NCBI GenBank assembly: GCA_027919835.1 | Contig: JANVFP010000011.1 | Coordinates: 434,001 to 498,000, forward strand | DNA: 64,000 nucleotides | Direction: 5' to 3' | From: Lentinula raphanica | Taxonomy: Eukaryota > Basidiomycota > Agaricomycetes > Agaricales > Omphalotaceae | Part shown: in pieces, positions 1 through 9,638 of the stretch | Numbering within the stretch: position 1 is the stretch's first letter | Layout of the letters: the number at the start of each line of letters is the position of its first letter | Notes under the pieces: model-generated | What the model saw: the letters and a program-made list of their open reading frames with translations, nothing else | Databases searched by the model: none | What the model was told of the DNA's origin: nothing | Made by a program: the position numbers and the translations under genes

Positions 1-933
1 AATATCAGCAAATCTATGTAGTCATGTCCGGTAACAGGGGTCAAGTACCACGGACCATTACACAACAGGACATGAGCGTTGAGCAACCTCATTATTTTGA
101 CAAACCGTTTATTGCGAAGAAAGTTCCGATCTTGAGCTTGCAGAAATTGTGTAAACTCTTTATTCAAATCCCTGACGCGGGTAAGGAACAAATTGAGTTT
201 GTGCTTCCCCGCTTCGATCTTGGCCCTCGTCTGGGCGTCATAACAGTTCCCTTCCTGATTCCACAAGAGCTCGATCTGGCCTCGATGGTAATTTTCCAGA
301 AAATCCAAGCCGTCGGTGATGTACTCCTTGACCTCCTCTACTGACGCGAACTTTTGCTTATACTCTTCTGTGAGTTCGAACTCTCGTCCACCTACATTGT
401 TGGAACTCATCAGCATCATAGCAAAGCCAATTGACCAACTCGAGCCTTACCTTCCCGCTTCAATATTGGCGGGTAGGCTCCAGGCGGGAGACTCGCCGGA
501 GCCTCTGCAGTCATTTGAATGTTCGAAGTCAACGGTTGTCCCGGAGCCCCTAGGGCAGATCTAGACGGTGGTCGTTTCTGTGGAAGCGTCGGGATACTGG
601 CACGAAGGGGTGAATTTGACGGTCCGGGAGACCACTTAGGCTCAACAGGTTGGGGTTTTGCATAGTGATCAAACGTCTGGTATTCGTGTCGGGGTTCATC
701 ATCCCCACGTTTGGAAATATCTAGAGTTTTGGATCGATTCACAACAAATACATGAGTTTCAATGAGAAGAAGAACACGAATTAGATTAACATACCTTGAA
801 CGGCCGGGGCTTGAACATTTGTAGCAGGAAGCGAAGGGGAAAGATTGCGTTCGTCCGCGAGAGGGAGACCGAGCACTGTGATCATCCCGACAGCGGCGAA
901 GAACATCATACTTGTCGAACGTGAAAGCATCAT
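1..933 (-). CDS. secreted Lys-Arg-site coiled-coil protein, array copy A (3' end outside window)
   Basis: First of four paralogous minus-strand genes. Exon 1 (795-933) encodes a hydrophobic signal peptide rich in A, V, G and M that ends near a GLPLADE motif. Exon 2 (451-720) opens with ISKRGDDE, a Kex2-type Lys-Arg site, then a Pro/Ser-rich stretch with a second dibasic motif, LPQKRPP, and ends with the shared PPGAYPP motif. Exon 3 (56-391) is charged and helical, and its GGREFEL start is shared with the paralogues. The last exon, with the expected GLAGK(E/D)YFGYE ending, lies left of base 1; bases 1-55 are intron. I chose the start because all four copies then have a matching first exon (139 nt in A, B and C). 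Function unknown; a secreted effector or a processed propeptide is an inference. Confidence 0.72.
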
Positions 934-1690
934 CGTGGATAGTGTGGTAGTGAGAATCAGTGCCAAAGTGAAGAAAGGTTGAATGACGGCGTGCTTTTGA
1001 GACTTTGCAGTCGTTTTGATGGGACGTTTGCGTGAGGCAGTAGAATTTGGAGACCAGCTCTGAGGGGCTTTGAAACGTTTTCAGCTCGTCTTTTATGCTG
1101 GACTACCTGGCAACCAGTGTGATGATAGGGCTGCCGGTGATGCAGCCGAGCATAGGATTGCTATGTGAGCACACTGCCTATTGAGCCTTTAAAGCTTTAC
1201 TGTCAGCGTGTCCCATGGGTCCGTCGGGAGTCCAAGTTGCTTGTGTGTTTTCCTGAAGTAGAGATTGAAAAATTAAAGTCGAGTAAGATCAATATGAAAC
1301 GAGTGCTGCAGCGGGTACTAGGTAGAATATTCAGCTTCAACAAGGGTGCTCCCTGGGTGCTCCTGCCTGCACCAGCCTATACTTAAGTAAGCAAGCGGTC
1401 CGGGGTCCCGGTGCCTTCAGCGCTTAGTAACTCGTATCACACAATCTTTGAGACTCTCCCACCTCCCTAGTAACATCCTGGTGCCGTAGCCACTCCAGAC
1501 TAGGATCGCTTCAGTGGGTCACCCACCCTCGCAAGGCCAAGCCCCCGACCACATTCATTGAATTTCCATGTCCTCCGGCTAGAAGGAGACGACGAAAGTT
1601 ATCAAGTCATCCTTTGAGAAGCTACATACCTTCGCTCAGAGGAAGCGAAGGCAGTGAGAGGAGGTGAGGCAGTGAGTATTTGTTTTTGAG
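934..1690. other. 5' flank of copy A, no gene seen
   Basis: This is the upstream flank of copy A. It aligns by eye with the flanks of the other three units (for example the GCAGTAGAATTTGGAGACC segment near 1037) and with the GCCAAGCC(C/A)CC segment near 1530. No coding frame longer than about 70 codons is convincing here. It matters mainly as the empty-site reference for the MITE at 7389-7662. Confidence 0.5.
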
Positions 1691-1699
1691 TGTCCCGGA

Positions 1700-1800
1700 T
1701 CAGCCTGACTCATCCATCAACTTCCTATGCATCCAAAGAAGCTAATCGAGAAGCGGTGATGCCTACCAGGACGAATCGGTGATACAAGGGACACTTAGCG
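1700..1800 (+). pseudogene. relic of the C2H2 zinc-finger gene (array unit 1)
   Basis: A short stretch matches the middle of the intact zinc-finger gene near 12.4 kb: the run GAGAAGCGGTGATGCCT, followed after a small gap by ACAAGGGACACTTAGCG, corresponds to the region coding for REAVMPETTQGTPSAS there. Only a few dozen bases remain and no frame is open, so this is a decayed fragment. A longer version of the same relic is present at 8290-8525 in the third array unit. Confidence 0.5.
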
Positions 1801-1949
1801 CACCGTTTGTATGCTCAACACCTTCGTGGAATCGAGCGAAATTGTGTCCATACAGTATGAAGCTGGCCTTTGTAATGGACTGGAAGCCGTCCACAGGAAT
1901 CTTCTTGGTCCGCGGATCTGGATGCTCAAAGTAACTGAGATCTCATAGG

Positions 1950-2860
1950 GTCGGTGAGCAGCCTGAAGTACACCCTCTTCCAATTCCCAAACTTGTTAAC
2001 CACGGTGGTTCCACTGGGACTAAGATACCTGGGCATCCGAAGCTTCCATGGCATCTTGCATCAAACCCAGGCCATTCACAAATGTTCGTGGCTGGTAGGC
2101 TTTCGAGATCGTTGGATCAAAGTGTTTGATCGGTGCTTAGAGGGGGAAGAGGCAATCGTACGGACAGTGGACACATTCAAGGTTATTTCGTATGGGTTCA
2201 ACACGTCAAGCTCAAGCTTTGGGCTTCATCCTATCAGTTCCTTTCCGCAAGGTAAGCCTGCTAATCATTCTTGTTGATATGATCGTGTGGATGATTGAAC
2301 ATTGACTTTGTTCTAGCATCGACGGTCGAAGGTGAAGTCAACTTCTGGGATATACGAGGACAGACCAATCAGGTTGATGCAAGATGTTGGTCTTTCAGCA
2401 TTCGACGTCCACAGTACCGCAGAGGTTTTCGCTGGGTGGGCGTTTCTATTAAGGACATTGGAACTCGGAAGGTCAGTACTGACATCCTCTCATAGCTCTT
2501 CTGCAATCACAAACACCAGATACTGCTCACAGCGATTGTCTTTCCGCTCGTTGGTAGCCGAACACAATGAGCCTTCATCGCAGTATAACACATATCCACT
2601 GGCCTCGTCACAGCACCGGTCAAACTCAGCCCATCATACATTCCGCGGTGCTTCATCCCGCTCACAGCGATTGTCTTTCCGCTCGTTGGTAGCCGAACAC
2701 AATGAGCCTTCATCGCAGTATAACACATATCCACTGGCCTCGTCACAGCACCGGTCAAACTCAACCCATCACCATACATTCCGCGTGCTTCCTCTTTTGT
2801 TTTTCACCCTACGGAGATGCTTTGTGGGGTTGGCGAGAGCGATGGCTCGAGTGAGTTAAT
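1950..2860 (+). pseudogene. relic of Raptor/KOG1 C-terminal WD40 region (array unit 1)
   Basis: Fragments in different frames resemble the C-terminal WD40 propeller of the TORC1 subunit Raptor (yeast Kog1): a VFDRCLEGEEAIVRT-like blade edge near 2130-2170, then STVEGEVNFWDIR near 2320-2360, which matches the family's 'SGEVKLWDIR' blade. The end, near 2775-2850, reads SSFVFHPTEMLCGVGESDGS in another frame, matching the usual Raptor terminus. The frames are interrupted and a 135-bp segment is duplicated inside, so the copy cannot encode the propeller. Related relics lie at 5190-5560 and 8530-9440. The Raptor identification comes from motif memory, not a search. Confidence 0.6.
2525..2794 (+). 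repeat. two-copy 135-bp direct tandem repeat
   Basis: The segment starting GCTCACAGCGATTGTC at 2525 recurs at 2660 with very few differences, so the period is 135 bp. It lies within the Raptor-like relic and is absent from the matching parts of the other units (near 5340 and 9225), so the duplication arose after the units separated. It creates a deceptive open frame of 175 codons. Confidence 0.9.
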
Positions 2861-3148
2861 CCGGCTGTCTTTTCTATGTCTGTTTGTTGAATCTCTGTCT
2901 AGTTTGAATTGTTGGCTGTAATCTTGCTCTTTGAGGATCCAGATTCTCAAAGTGCTCGAAAGTGGAATTGTAAATCAACGATACCCTTTCAAACTAATCT
3001 GTACACTGCCTCTATGTAATACATCTGTCTCATATTCTGAATACATACAGCTTTATGCTATCACTGCTTGACTTCGAAATACGCTTCGGACAAAAAACTA
3101 GCACTGAAAAGTTGGTCAGAATCCAAGAATATGAATCAAATTTGATTC

Positions 3149-4263
3149 TCAAGACTCATACCCAAAGTATTCTTTGCCAGCGAGACCGAGATTGTACATT
3201 TCCGAGCCGAACGAGGGCATTTTTTTCAAAACTCTTTCTATTGCGCCTTTAATAGTTTTAATGTGCTTGGTGGATCTCATTTTGTCGAGTCTTTCCTGAA
3301 TCCATTTGATTTGGGCTTCCACTTTTTTGTACCCGTCATCTAACAAATGTCTGCAGATTTAGATATGTCATAACAGAGGTCAAGTATTACAAACCGTTGT
3401 ACAACAGGACAAGATCATTGAGCATCTTCATTCTGTCTGTAAAGTCTTTATTTTTGATGAAGTCGGGCTTTTCCATCGATTTCTTCAGTTTTCCCTCAAG
3501 ATCCTTGAGACGATCTCCAAAATCTCTGTTTTCGTCCTCTTTCTTATTGATTTCGCGCCTTCTCTGATCGTCGCCACCACAGTGCTCTGTCTCCTCGACA
3601 TAGTACTTGAACTTATCATCATGGTACTTTTTCAGAAGAGCAATCTTGTCCTCGACCTCCTGCTTGATTTGCTCCGACGACGGTTCTCGAAATTTTTCCT
3701 TGAGCTTGAACTTTCGTCCGCCTACATTGTTAGAGCTCATTAATATCATAGCAAACTCAATTGATCAACTGAAGTTTTACCTTCCAATCTAAAGAGTGGC
3801 GGGTAGGCTGCAGGCGGGAGATCCTGTGCAGCGTCAGTCTTTTGAATCTTTGAAGTTGACGGTTGTCTGGAATTCTCTGAAGCCTCAGGCAGCGGTCGTT
3901 TCTGTGCAGTTCCAGTTCCTGGAATTGTCGAACTAGCACCAGTAGTACTAAGGTATGGGTTGAACGGTCCTGATGGAGACCATTTAGGCAATACGGTGAC
4001 AGGCCGGGGTAGATGATTGGGGTCATTGTCCACACGCTTTGAAATCTCTAGAGTTATGGATCGTTTCGCAACGAATTCCACATGAGATTGAATGACAACA
4101 GGAACCCAAATGGAAACAAATTACCTTGAACAGCTGGGGCTTGAACATTTGGGGCGGGAAGCGAAAGGGGAGAATTGTGTTCATCCGGGATAGGGAGACC
4201 AAGAACTGTGATCATCCCAACAGCGGCGAGGAACACCATACTTGTCGAATGTGAAAAAATCAT
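3149..4263 (-). CDS. secreted Lys-Arg-site coiled-coil protein, array copy B
   Basis: Four exons (4125-4263, 3781-4047, 3395-3721, 3149-3339) join without a frame error into 307 residues. The order is: signal peptide; EISKRVDND with a Kex2-type Lys-Arg site; a Pro/Ser-rich region with a second dibasic motif, TAQKRPLPE; the PPAAYPP motif; then about 170 charged, strongly helical residues likely to form coiled coils; and the terminal GLAGKEYFGYES. Introns are 57-77 bp with GT-AG ends, and the exon phases match copies A, C and D. This is the cleanest complete member and serves as the reference for the array. No catalytic motif is visible. The family appears lineage-specific and I cannot name it. 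Confidence 0.8.
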
Positions 4264-4269
4264 GATCGT

Positions 4270-5185
4270 GGATAGTGTAGTAGCGAGGTTCAGTGAGAGA
4301 AAAAAAGGTTGAATAAAGATTTTGCAGTCGTTTTTATGGGGCGATTGCGTGGGGCAGTAGAATTTGGAGACCAGCTCTGGGGGGCTTTGATTGTTTTCAG
4401 CTCGTGTCTTTTATGCTGAACTACCCAGGACTACCCTGGTAACCAATGTGATGTGATAGGGTTGCTTGTGATGCGGCAGAAACTCTCATGAAATTGCTAT
4501 GCGAGCTCACATGGGACTCCGTCGGAGCCCAAGTTGCTTGTATGTGTTTTCCTGAAGTAGATGTCCAAGTCAAGTAAGATCAATAGTATGGAGTGAGTAT
4601 GACAGTGAAGAAAATGACCTGTGAGGACGAAAGATGCAAAGAGGCCGCAGGTGTGAGATGAAGGACTCGTTTAGTACTTGTAAGTTCCGGGAAGGAAGAA
4701 TGTTCGCTGCGGGAGGGAATTTTGGCAAACCTGAAAGTAGAACCATATTACTATAAGTAGATCTGAAGACTGAGGAATCAAGCTCAAGGCTTAAGCATTG
4801 AGCAAGGGTGCTAGATAAAATAAGCAAGGATCAGTGCCTCGTATGCCTCGGCCGCCGGCTTGAGCTTGAGCGCTTAAGCGCTTACTATAGTAGTCACTCG
4901 GTCCAACTTCCAACTTCATCGCCGTCAACATTGAACACAATTTTCTAAAGCCCTACCACCTCCCTAGTCACATTATAGCGCCATAACCACTTGTGACTAA
5001 GATGATGCTTCATTGTATCGCCACTCAGGCTCGCGGGGCCAAGCCACCAGCAAAATGGTATGTATGACTTGACCACCAATGGGCAAACCACACTCTAGAA
5101 TCTCCATGTCCTCCGGCTAAAAAGAGCCAATGGACTATCTTATCCTCTGAGAAGCTCCATTGCTTCGCTCGAGGAAGCAAAGGTA
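4270..5185. other. 5' flank of copy B, no gene seen
   Basis: The flank aligns with the other array units. Near 4360 it holds the uninterrupted sequence GGGGCAGTAGAATTTGG, the empty counterpart of the MITE insertion site in unit 3. The remainder is AT-moderate spacer without a convincing frame. Confidence 0.5.
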
Positions 5186-5189
5186 GTGA

Positions 5190-5560
5190 GAAACAGTGAG
5201 TAGTATATGTATATTGTTGAATGTTCTGAACCAGCTTGAATCAGTTGGTTTTTGCTGGGTGGGCATTTTTGGAACTTGGAAGACCAATAAGTACTGACAT
5301 CCTCTCATAGTTCCTCTGCAATCACGAACACTAGATACCACTCACAGCGATTGTATTTCCGCTCATTGGTTGCCGAACATGACATGACGAGCCTTTGTCA
5401 CAGTAATAACATATCCATAAATAATGTAAGCTTGTCTTTCGAGAGTAGGGGAGACTAACATATCCACTGGCCTCCATTCTGCATGCTTCTTCATTGTTCA
5501 TTCTATGGAGGTCATGATGCTTTGTGGTGTTGACAAGAGCGATGGCTCAAGTGAGTTATG
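5190..5560 (+). pseudogene. truncated Raptor/KOG1 tail relic (array unit 2)
   Basis: Only the last part of the Raptor-like relic remains here: the segment around CTCACAGCGATTGTATTTCC (near 5341) and the terminal segment around GATGCTTTGTGGTGTTGACA (near 5516) match units 1 and 3. The zinc-finger relic and the upstream WD40 blades are missing, so this unit has lost roughly a kilobase relative to units 1 and 3. Confidence 0.5.
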
Positions 5561-5856
5561 CTGGGAGTCTTTTCTATGTCTTTTTGTTGAATCTCTGTTT
5601 AGTTCGAATTTTTGGTTGTAATCTTGCTATCTGAAAATCAGGTAATAGTGCTCAAAGAGGGCACTGCCATAAATTGACAATATGATCTTAACTAATCCGG
5701 ACGCTGCCTTTCTGTAATACATATGCCATTCTCCTTTGTCTCTCCGCATCCTGAATACATATAGCTTTATGTTACTGCTCTTGGTTTTTCAACATACGCT
5801 TCGGTCAGATAACTAACACTGAAAAGCTAATTAGAATCTGAGAGTATTGACCAGTT

Positions 5857-7331
5857 TCAATTCTCATACCCAAAGTAATCTTTGCCAGCGAGTCCAAGCT
5901 CGTACAGATCATCAGGTCTGGGCTTCTTGCTCGTGATTCGATCCATATAGCCTAAAAGGATCTGTCTTTTATTAGTCATCAATCCTGGATGATGAAACAT
6001 GTTTTTTCTGATCCATTCAAGCTGTGTTGTCACTTTTCTGAATTGGACATCTGAAATATTAAGGTCCCGTTCGGATGCCACTGGTTTTTTATATAACGGT
6101 CAACTTTTTTACTAGCAAGTAATTAGCCGAATGTGGGAATATAACGCTACCCAAAAACCGTCAACTTTCGAATTGCCATGCAAATGCCGTGGGAGTGCTG
6201 TACTTCCGGCAAATTGTGCAGGCACAACTCTTGAGCAATTTTGAGTGCTTCTGATATAGTCAAAGCAACGCGTAGTGCTCTAGCTGGACTGTAAGTCAAA
6301 GATATGACCATTAGAGGCAAAATGAGGTGGAAAAATTGCAGGATAGTGTTTTGTGTCCTTTAGGCGCTTGGGCGCTATAAGGGCGCTACAATGGCGCTTA
6401 TCAAGGCGCTTTTGGATCGAAAAATTGCCAAAAAGGCGCCAGGTCATCCGAACAGCAAAGGTTTTTTGGTGGGAACATATTTTTATTAAGAGTTGCTAAG
6501 AGCGGTAAATGCATACTATAAAAGGAAATAGTTAACGGTTTTTTAAAAACCTTGGCCATCCGAACAGGCCCTAACAGATTCAGATATCTCATAACAGGGC
6601 CTGAGGTCGAGTACCACAAACCATTGGCTAACAGATAATAACTGTTGAGCACCTTCATATTGTTGATAAAATCTACATCGGTGAAGTCCTGTTTCTCCTC
6701 CAGCAAGTTCTGAGTCAGTGAAGCCTTGAGCTTCTTGACACGCTCCCAGAAAGCATTCCGGTTTTTCTTCTTGCAGATATCGAGCGCTTCTAGAGTGGCA
6801 ATCTTGTCTTCGATCTCCTTCTTAATCATGTCTCGCGTGGGATCTGCATTGTACCCTGGTGCGAGCTCAAATTCTCGTCTACCTACATTGTTAGAGCTCA
6901 TCAGCATCACAGCAAACTCGGTCGCTCAACTCAAGCCTTACCTTTCCATTTAAAGATTGGCGGGTAGGCCCCAGGCGGGAGATCCTTTGCAGTCTTTGCA
7001 ACCTTCAGGGGCGGTTCAGAACTCCCAGCAGCCATATCCTCAGGCAGTGGTCGCTTCTGTGCAGTAGGATTTGTCAAACTACTACCACTCTGTGAGGCGT
7101 CCATGCGCTTGGAAATCTCTAAAATTTTGGATTAATTCACGACAAATACATGAGTTCCAATGCTAAGAGGAACATGAATTAAATCAGAATACCTTGAACG
7201 GCCGGGGCTTGAGTATTTGTGGCCAGCAGCGAAGGGAAAAGATTGTGTTCATCTGGGACGGGGAGACTAAGAACTGTGATCATCCCAATAGCGGCGAGGA
7301 ACATCGTGCTTGTCGAACGTGACAGAATCAT
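5857..7331 (-). CDS. secreted Lys-Arg-site coiled-coil protein, array copy C (MITE in intron 3)
   Basis: Exons 7193-7331, 6942-7118, 6622-6882 and 5857-6050 join in frame to 256 residues. The organisation is as in copies A, B and D: signal peptide, EISKRMDAS with a Kex2-type site, a TAQKRPLPE dibasic motif, PPGAYPP, a charged helical region, and a terminal GLAGKDYFGYEN. The Pro-rich second exon is shorter (177 nt against 267-321). Intron 3 is 571 bp instead of about 55 bp because a 511-bp MITE sits in it. Both splice sites remain, so the gene may still work, but splicing of the enlarged intron is unproven. A second MITE lies just upstream at 7389-7662 and may alter the promoter. Confidence 0.75.
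6063..6573. mobile_element. PIF/Harbinger (Tourist-like) MITE, 511 bp
   Basis: The termini are GGTCCCGTTCGGATG at the left and, as reverse complement of the right end, GGGCCTGTTCGGATG; the inverted similarity continues with gaps for about 40 bp. The flanks are TAA at 6060-6062 and TAA at 6574-6576. A TWA target duplication with GGGCC..GTT ends is characteristic of the PIF/Harbinger superfamily. There is no transposase frame inside. The interior carries a cluster of GGCGCT motifs at 6360-6412. Introns at the same place in copies B (3340-3394) and D (9926-9984) lack it and show the empty site. Confidence 0.85.
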
Positions 7332-7388
7332 GATTGTGGATAGAAGAAAGGTTGAAGTCGTTTTTATTGGACGGTTGCGTGGGGCAGT

Positions 7389-7662
7389 CACTGCATGCAT
7401 GACCAAATAAGTGGTCCCAGATTATGATGAAATTATTTTGAACTCTCAGATAATGGGAACATACTAAGTAGCACTATATATGGTAAACATAATTAGATTT
7501 TCTACCAAAAGTTGACCATAAATTTACATATATGGTCATTTTTTAAAATATGTTTAAAATATATTTTACCATATGTGGGGCTACTTAGGATTTTCCCATT
7601 ATTCGAGAATTCAAAATAAGTTCAACATAGTTTGAACCACTTATTTAGTCGTGCATGCAGTG
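7389..7662. mobile_element. 274-bp foldback MITE with CACTG termini and 3-bp target duplication
   Basis: The left end reads CACTGCATGCATGACCAAAT and the right end, reverse-complemented, CACTGCATGCACGACTAAAT. Inverted similarity continues for more than 90 bp each side, so the element is nearly one long hairpin. It is flanked by AGT at 7386-7388 and AGT at 7663-7665. The paralogous flanks in units 1, 2 and 4 lack the element. CACT(A/G) ends plus a 3-bp duplication fit the CMC (CACTA) superfamily, the class to which the transposase at 53.7-58.2 kb also belongs; that the two are linked is an inference. Confidence 0.85.
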
Positions 7663-8289
7663 AGTAGAATTTGGAGACCAGCTCTGGGGGGTTTTGATTG
7701 TTCTCAGTTCGCCTTTTATCTGGACCACCAATGTGATAATAGGGCCGACGGTGATGCAGCCGAGCATAGGGTTGCGTTGGACTACATATCTGATATCAGA
7801 TCTGAGACTATTAGGGTCCGTCGGAGTCCAAGTTGCTTTCAGGAGCGAGGAAGTATGGTGAAGAAGATGAGGGAGGACGAAAGATGCAATGAGATGAAGA
7901 ACTCGCTTTAGTATGTATTTGTTTTCAAGAAGAAGAATTATAGAACTAGAGAGTCACAGGACAAGAATGATCAGTGATGAGCGCTTAACCCGTTCCAAGC
8001 TTTAGCTTCAACGTCAACTTCAACGTTCTTCAACAACCATCTGCATCATCGCCGTCAAGATTGAGCACAATTGTTGAGATCTTCCCATCTGCCGTGGCAA
8101 CTCCTGGCAACTCTAGGCTGAGCTTCGATGGCCCAATTTTCCCAGGCAAATTACACTTTTGAATTTCCAGGTCCTCAGGCTAAAAGGTATGCTCTGAGAA
8201 GAAACATAGCTTCGCTCGAGGAAGCGAAGGCAGTGACAGGAGGTGAGAGGTGAGTATATATTGTTGAGTGTTCCAAATCAGCCTGACTC

Positions 8290-8525
8290 ATCCATTAACT
8301 TCCTATGCACTTTGAATATCATAGTAAATTGTCGCAGAGCGGTGGCGCACTTAAGTACTCCTGCGTCAAAAGAAACCAGTCCGAACTCGAGAAGCGGTGG
8401 TGTTTGCCAGGACAAAGCGACGATACAAGGGACACCTCTAGCGCATCTGGACCTGCTGCCGGACAAGCAAACTATTATCACGAATCTGTTCAACCAATCG
8501 TGGAACTTATCCACTCAAGTAGCCA
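8290..8525 (+). pseudogene. relic of the C2H2 zinc-finger gene (array unit 3)
   Basis: Translation around 8355-8500 gives SQSGGALKYS, then SGPAAGQANYYHES, matching SSQNGGALTP and SGPATGQLSYYHES of the intact zinc-finger gene at 12.3-12.5 kb. The zinc fingers themselves are absent. Directly after YYHES the sequence runs into the Raptor-like relic, so a zinc-finger piece and a Raptor piece have been joined in this unit. Confidence 0.65.
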
Positions 8526-8529
8526 TTAG

Positions 8530-9440
8530 CTGACGGCGTTGTACGCTTATACCGCAACTACGATCCTTTGTTGATCCTGAACCTCAGGTACGTACACCAT
8601 ACAACTTATGCTCAGCGGCTCGGGGGATTGAGTGAGATGATTGTGCCCATACATTATGAAGCTGCGGTGAGTAGTCTGAAGTACACCCACTTCCAGATTC
8701 CAGACTTGTTAACTACGGTGCCCTCAAGACGTAGACACCTTGGCATCTGAAGTTTCCATAGCATCTTGCATCAAACCCAGACCTTTCACAAATGTTCGTG
8801 GCTGGTAGGCTTTCCAGATGATTAGATCCAAGTGTTTGATTGGCGCTTAGAGGAGGAAGAGGCAATCGTACACACAGTTAACATATCAAGGTCATCTTGT
8901 ATGGGCTAAAAACGTCAAGCTTCAGGCTTCATGATGTATCCTTTCCTTTCCGCAAGGTACACTCATTGTTCAAGATCAGGAAACCAATGGCCGTATAGTG
9001 TCGAAGGTGAAGTCAAGTTATGGGATATGGGACGAGGACGGATCAATCAGGTTGTGACAACATGGAACCTGATGCAAGATGTTGACTTTGCGGGCGGCCC
9101 TTTCAAGACGTCCACAGTACCGCAGAGGCTTACACTGTGTGGGTGGTTTTGCTAGTGAGGTTGAAGCTTGATAAATACTGACATCCTTCCGTAGTTCTTC
9201 TGCAATCACGAACACCAGATACCGCTCACAGTGTTTGTGTTTCCGCTCATTGGTAGCCGAACATGACATGACAAGCCCTTGTAACAGTATAACATATCCA
9301 CTGCCCTCGTTACTGGCCCCAATGGCCAAACTCTACTACTTGTCACTGTACATTCCACATGCTTCTTTGTTTTTCATTCTACGGAGATCATGATGCTTTG
9401 TGGTGTTGGCGAGAGCGATGGCTCAGGTGAGTTCTGGCTG
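8530..9440 (+). pseudogene. relic of Raptor/KOG1 C-terminal WD40 region (array unit 3)
   Basis: Near 8530-8575 the frame reads DGVVRLYRNYDP, a blade motif typical of Raptor/Kog1. GGLSEMIVPI follows at about 8617, VEGEVKLWD near 9001-9026, and a tail equivalent to unit 1 near 9365-9430. Frames change repeatedly and stops intervene. The series parallels the relic at 1950-2860 but lacks its 135-bp duplication. Confidence 0.62.
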
Positions 9441-9638
9441 TCTTCTCTATGTCTATTTGTTGAATCATTGTCTAACTGGAATTGTTGGCTGTAATCTTGC
9501 CATAGCTGAGAATCCAGGCTATAGTGCTCGAAGATGGCACTGTAAATTGACAATATTGATCTAAATCAATCCGGACGCTGCCTTTATACATATGCCATTG
9601 GAGTCCTTCGTCTCTCCGTATCCTGAACATATGCAGCT

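Noticed and set aside
2507..2779. 90-codon minus-strand frame containing a repeated 45-residue segment
   Set aside because: It is only the antisense reading of the 135-bp tandem duplication inside the Raptor-like relic.
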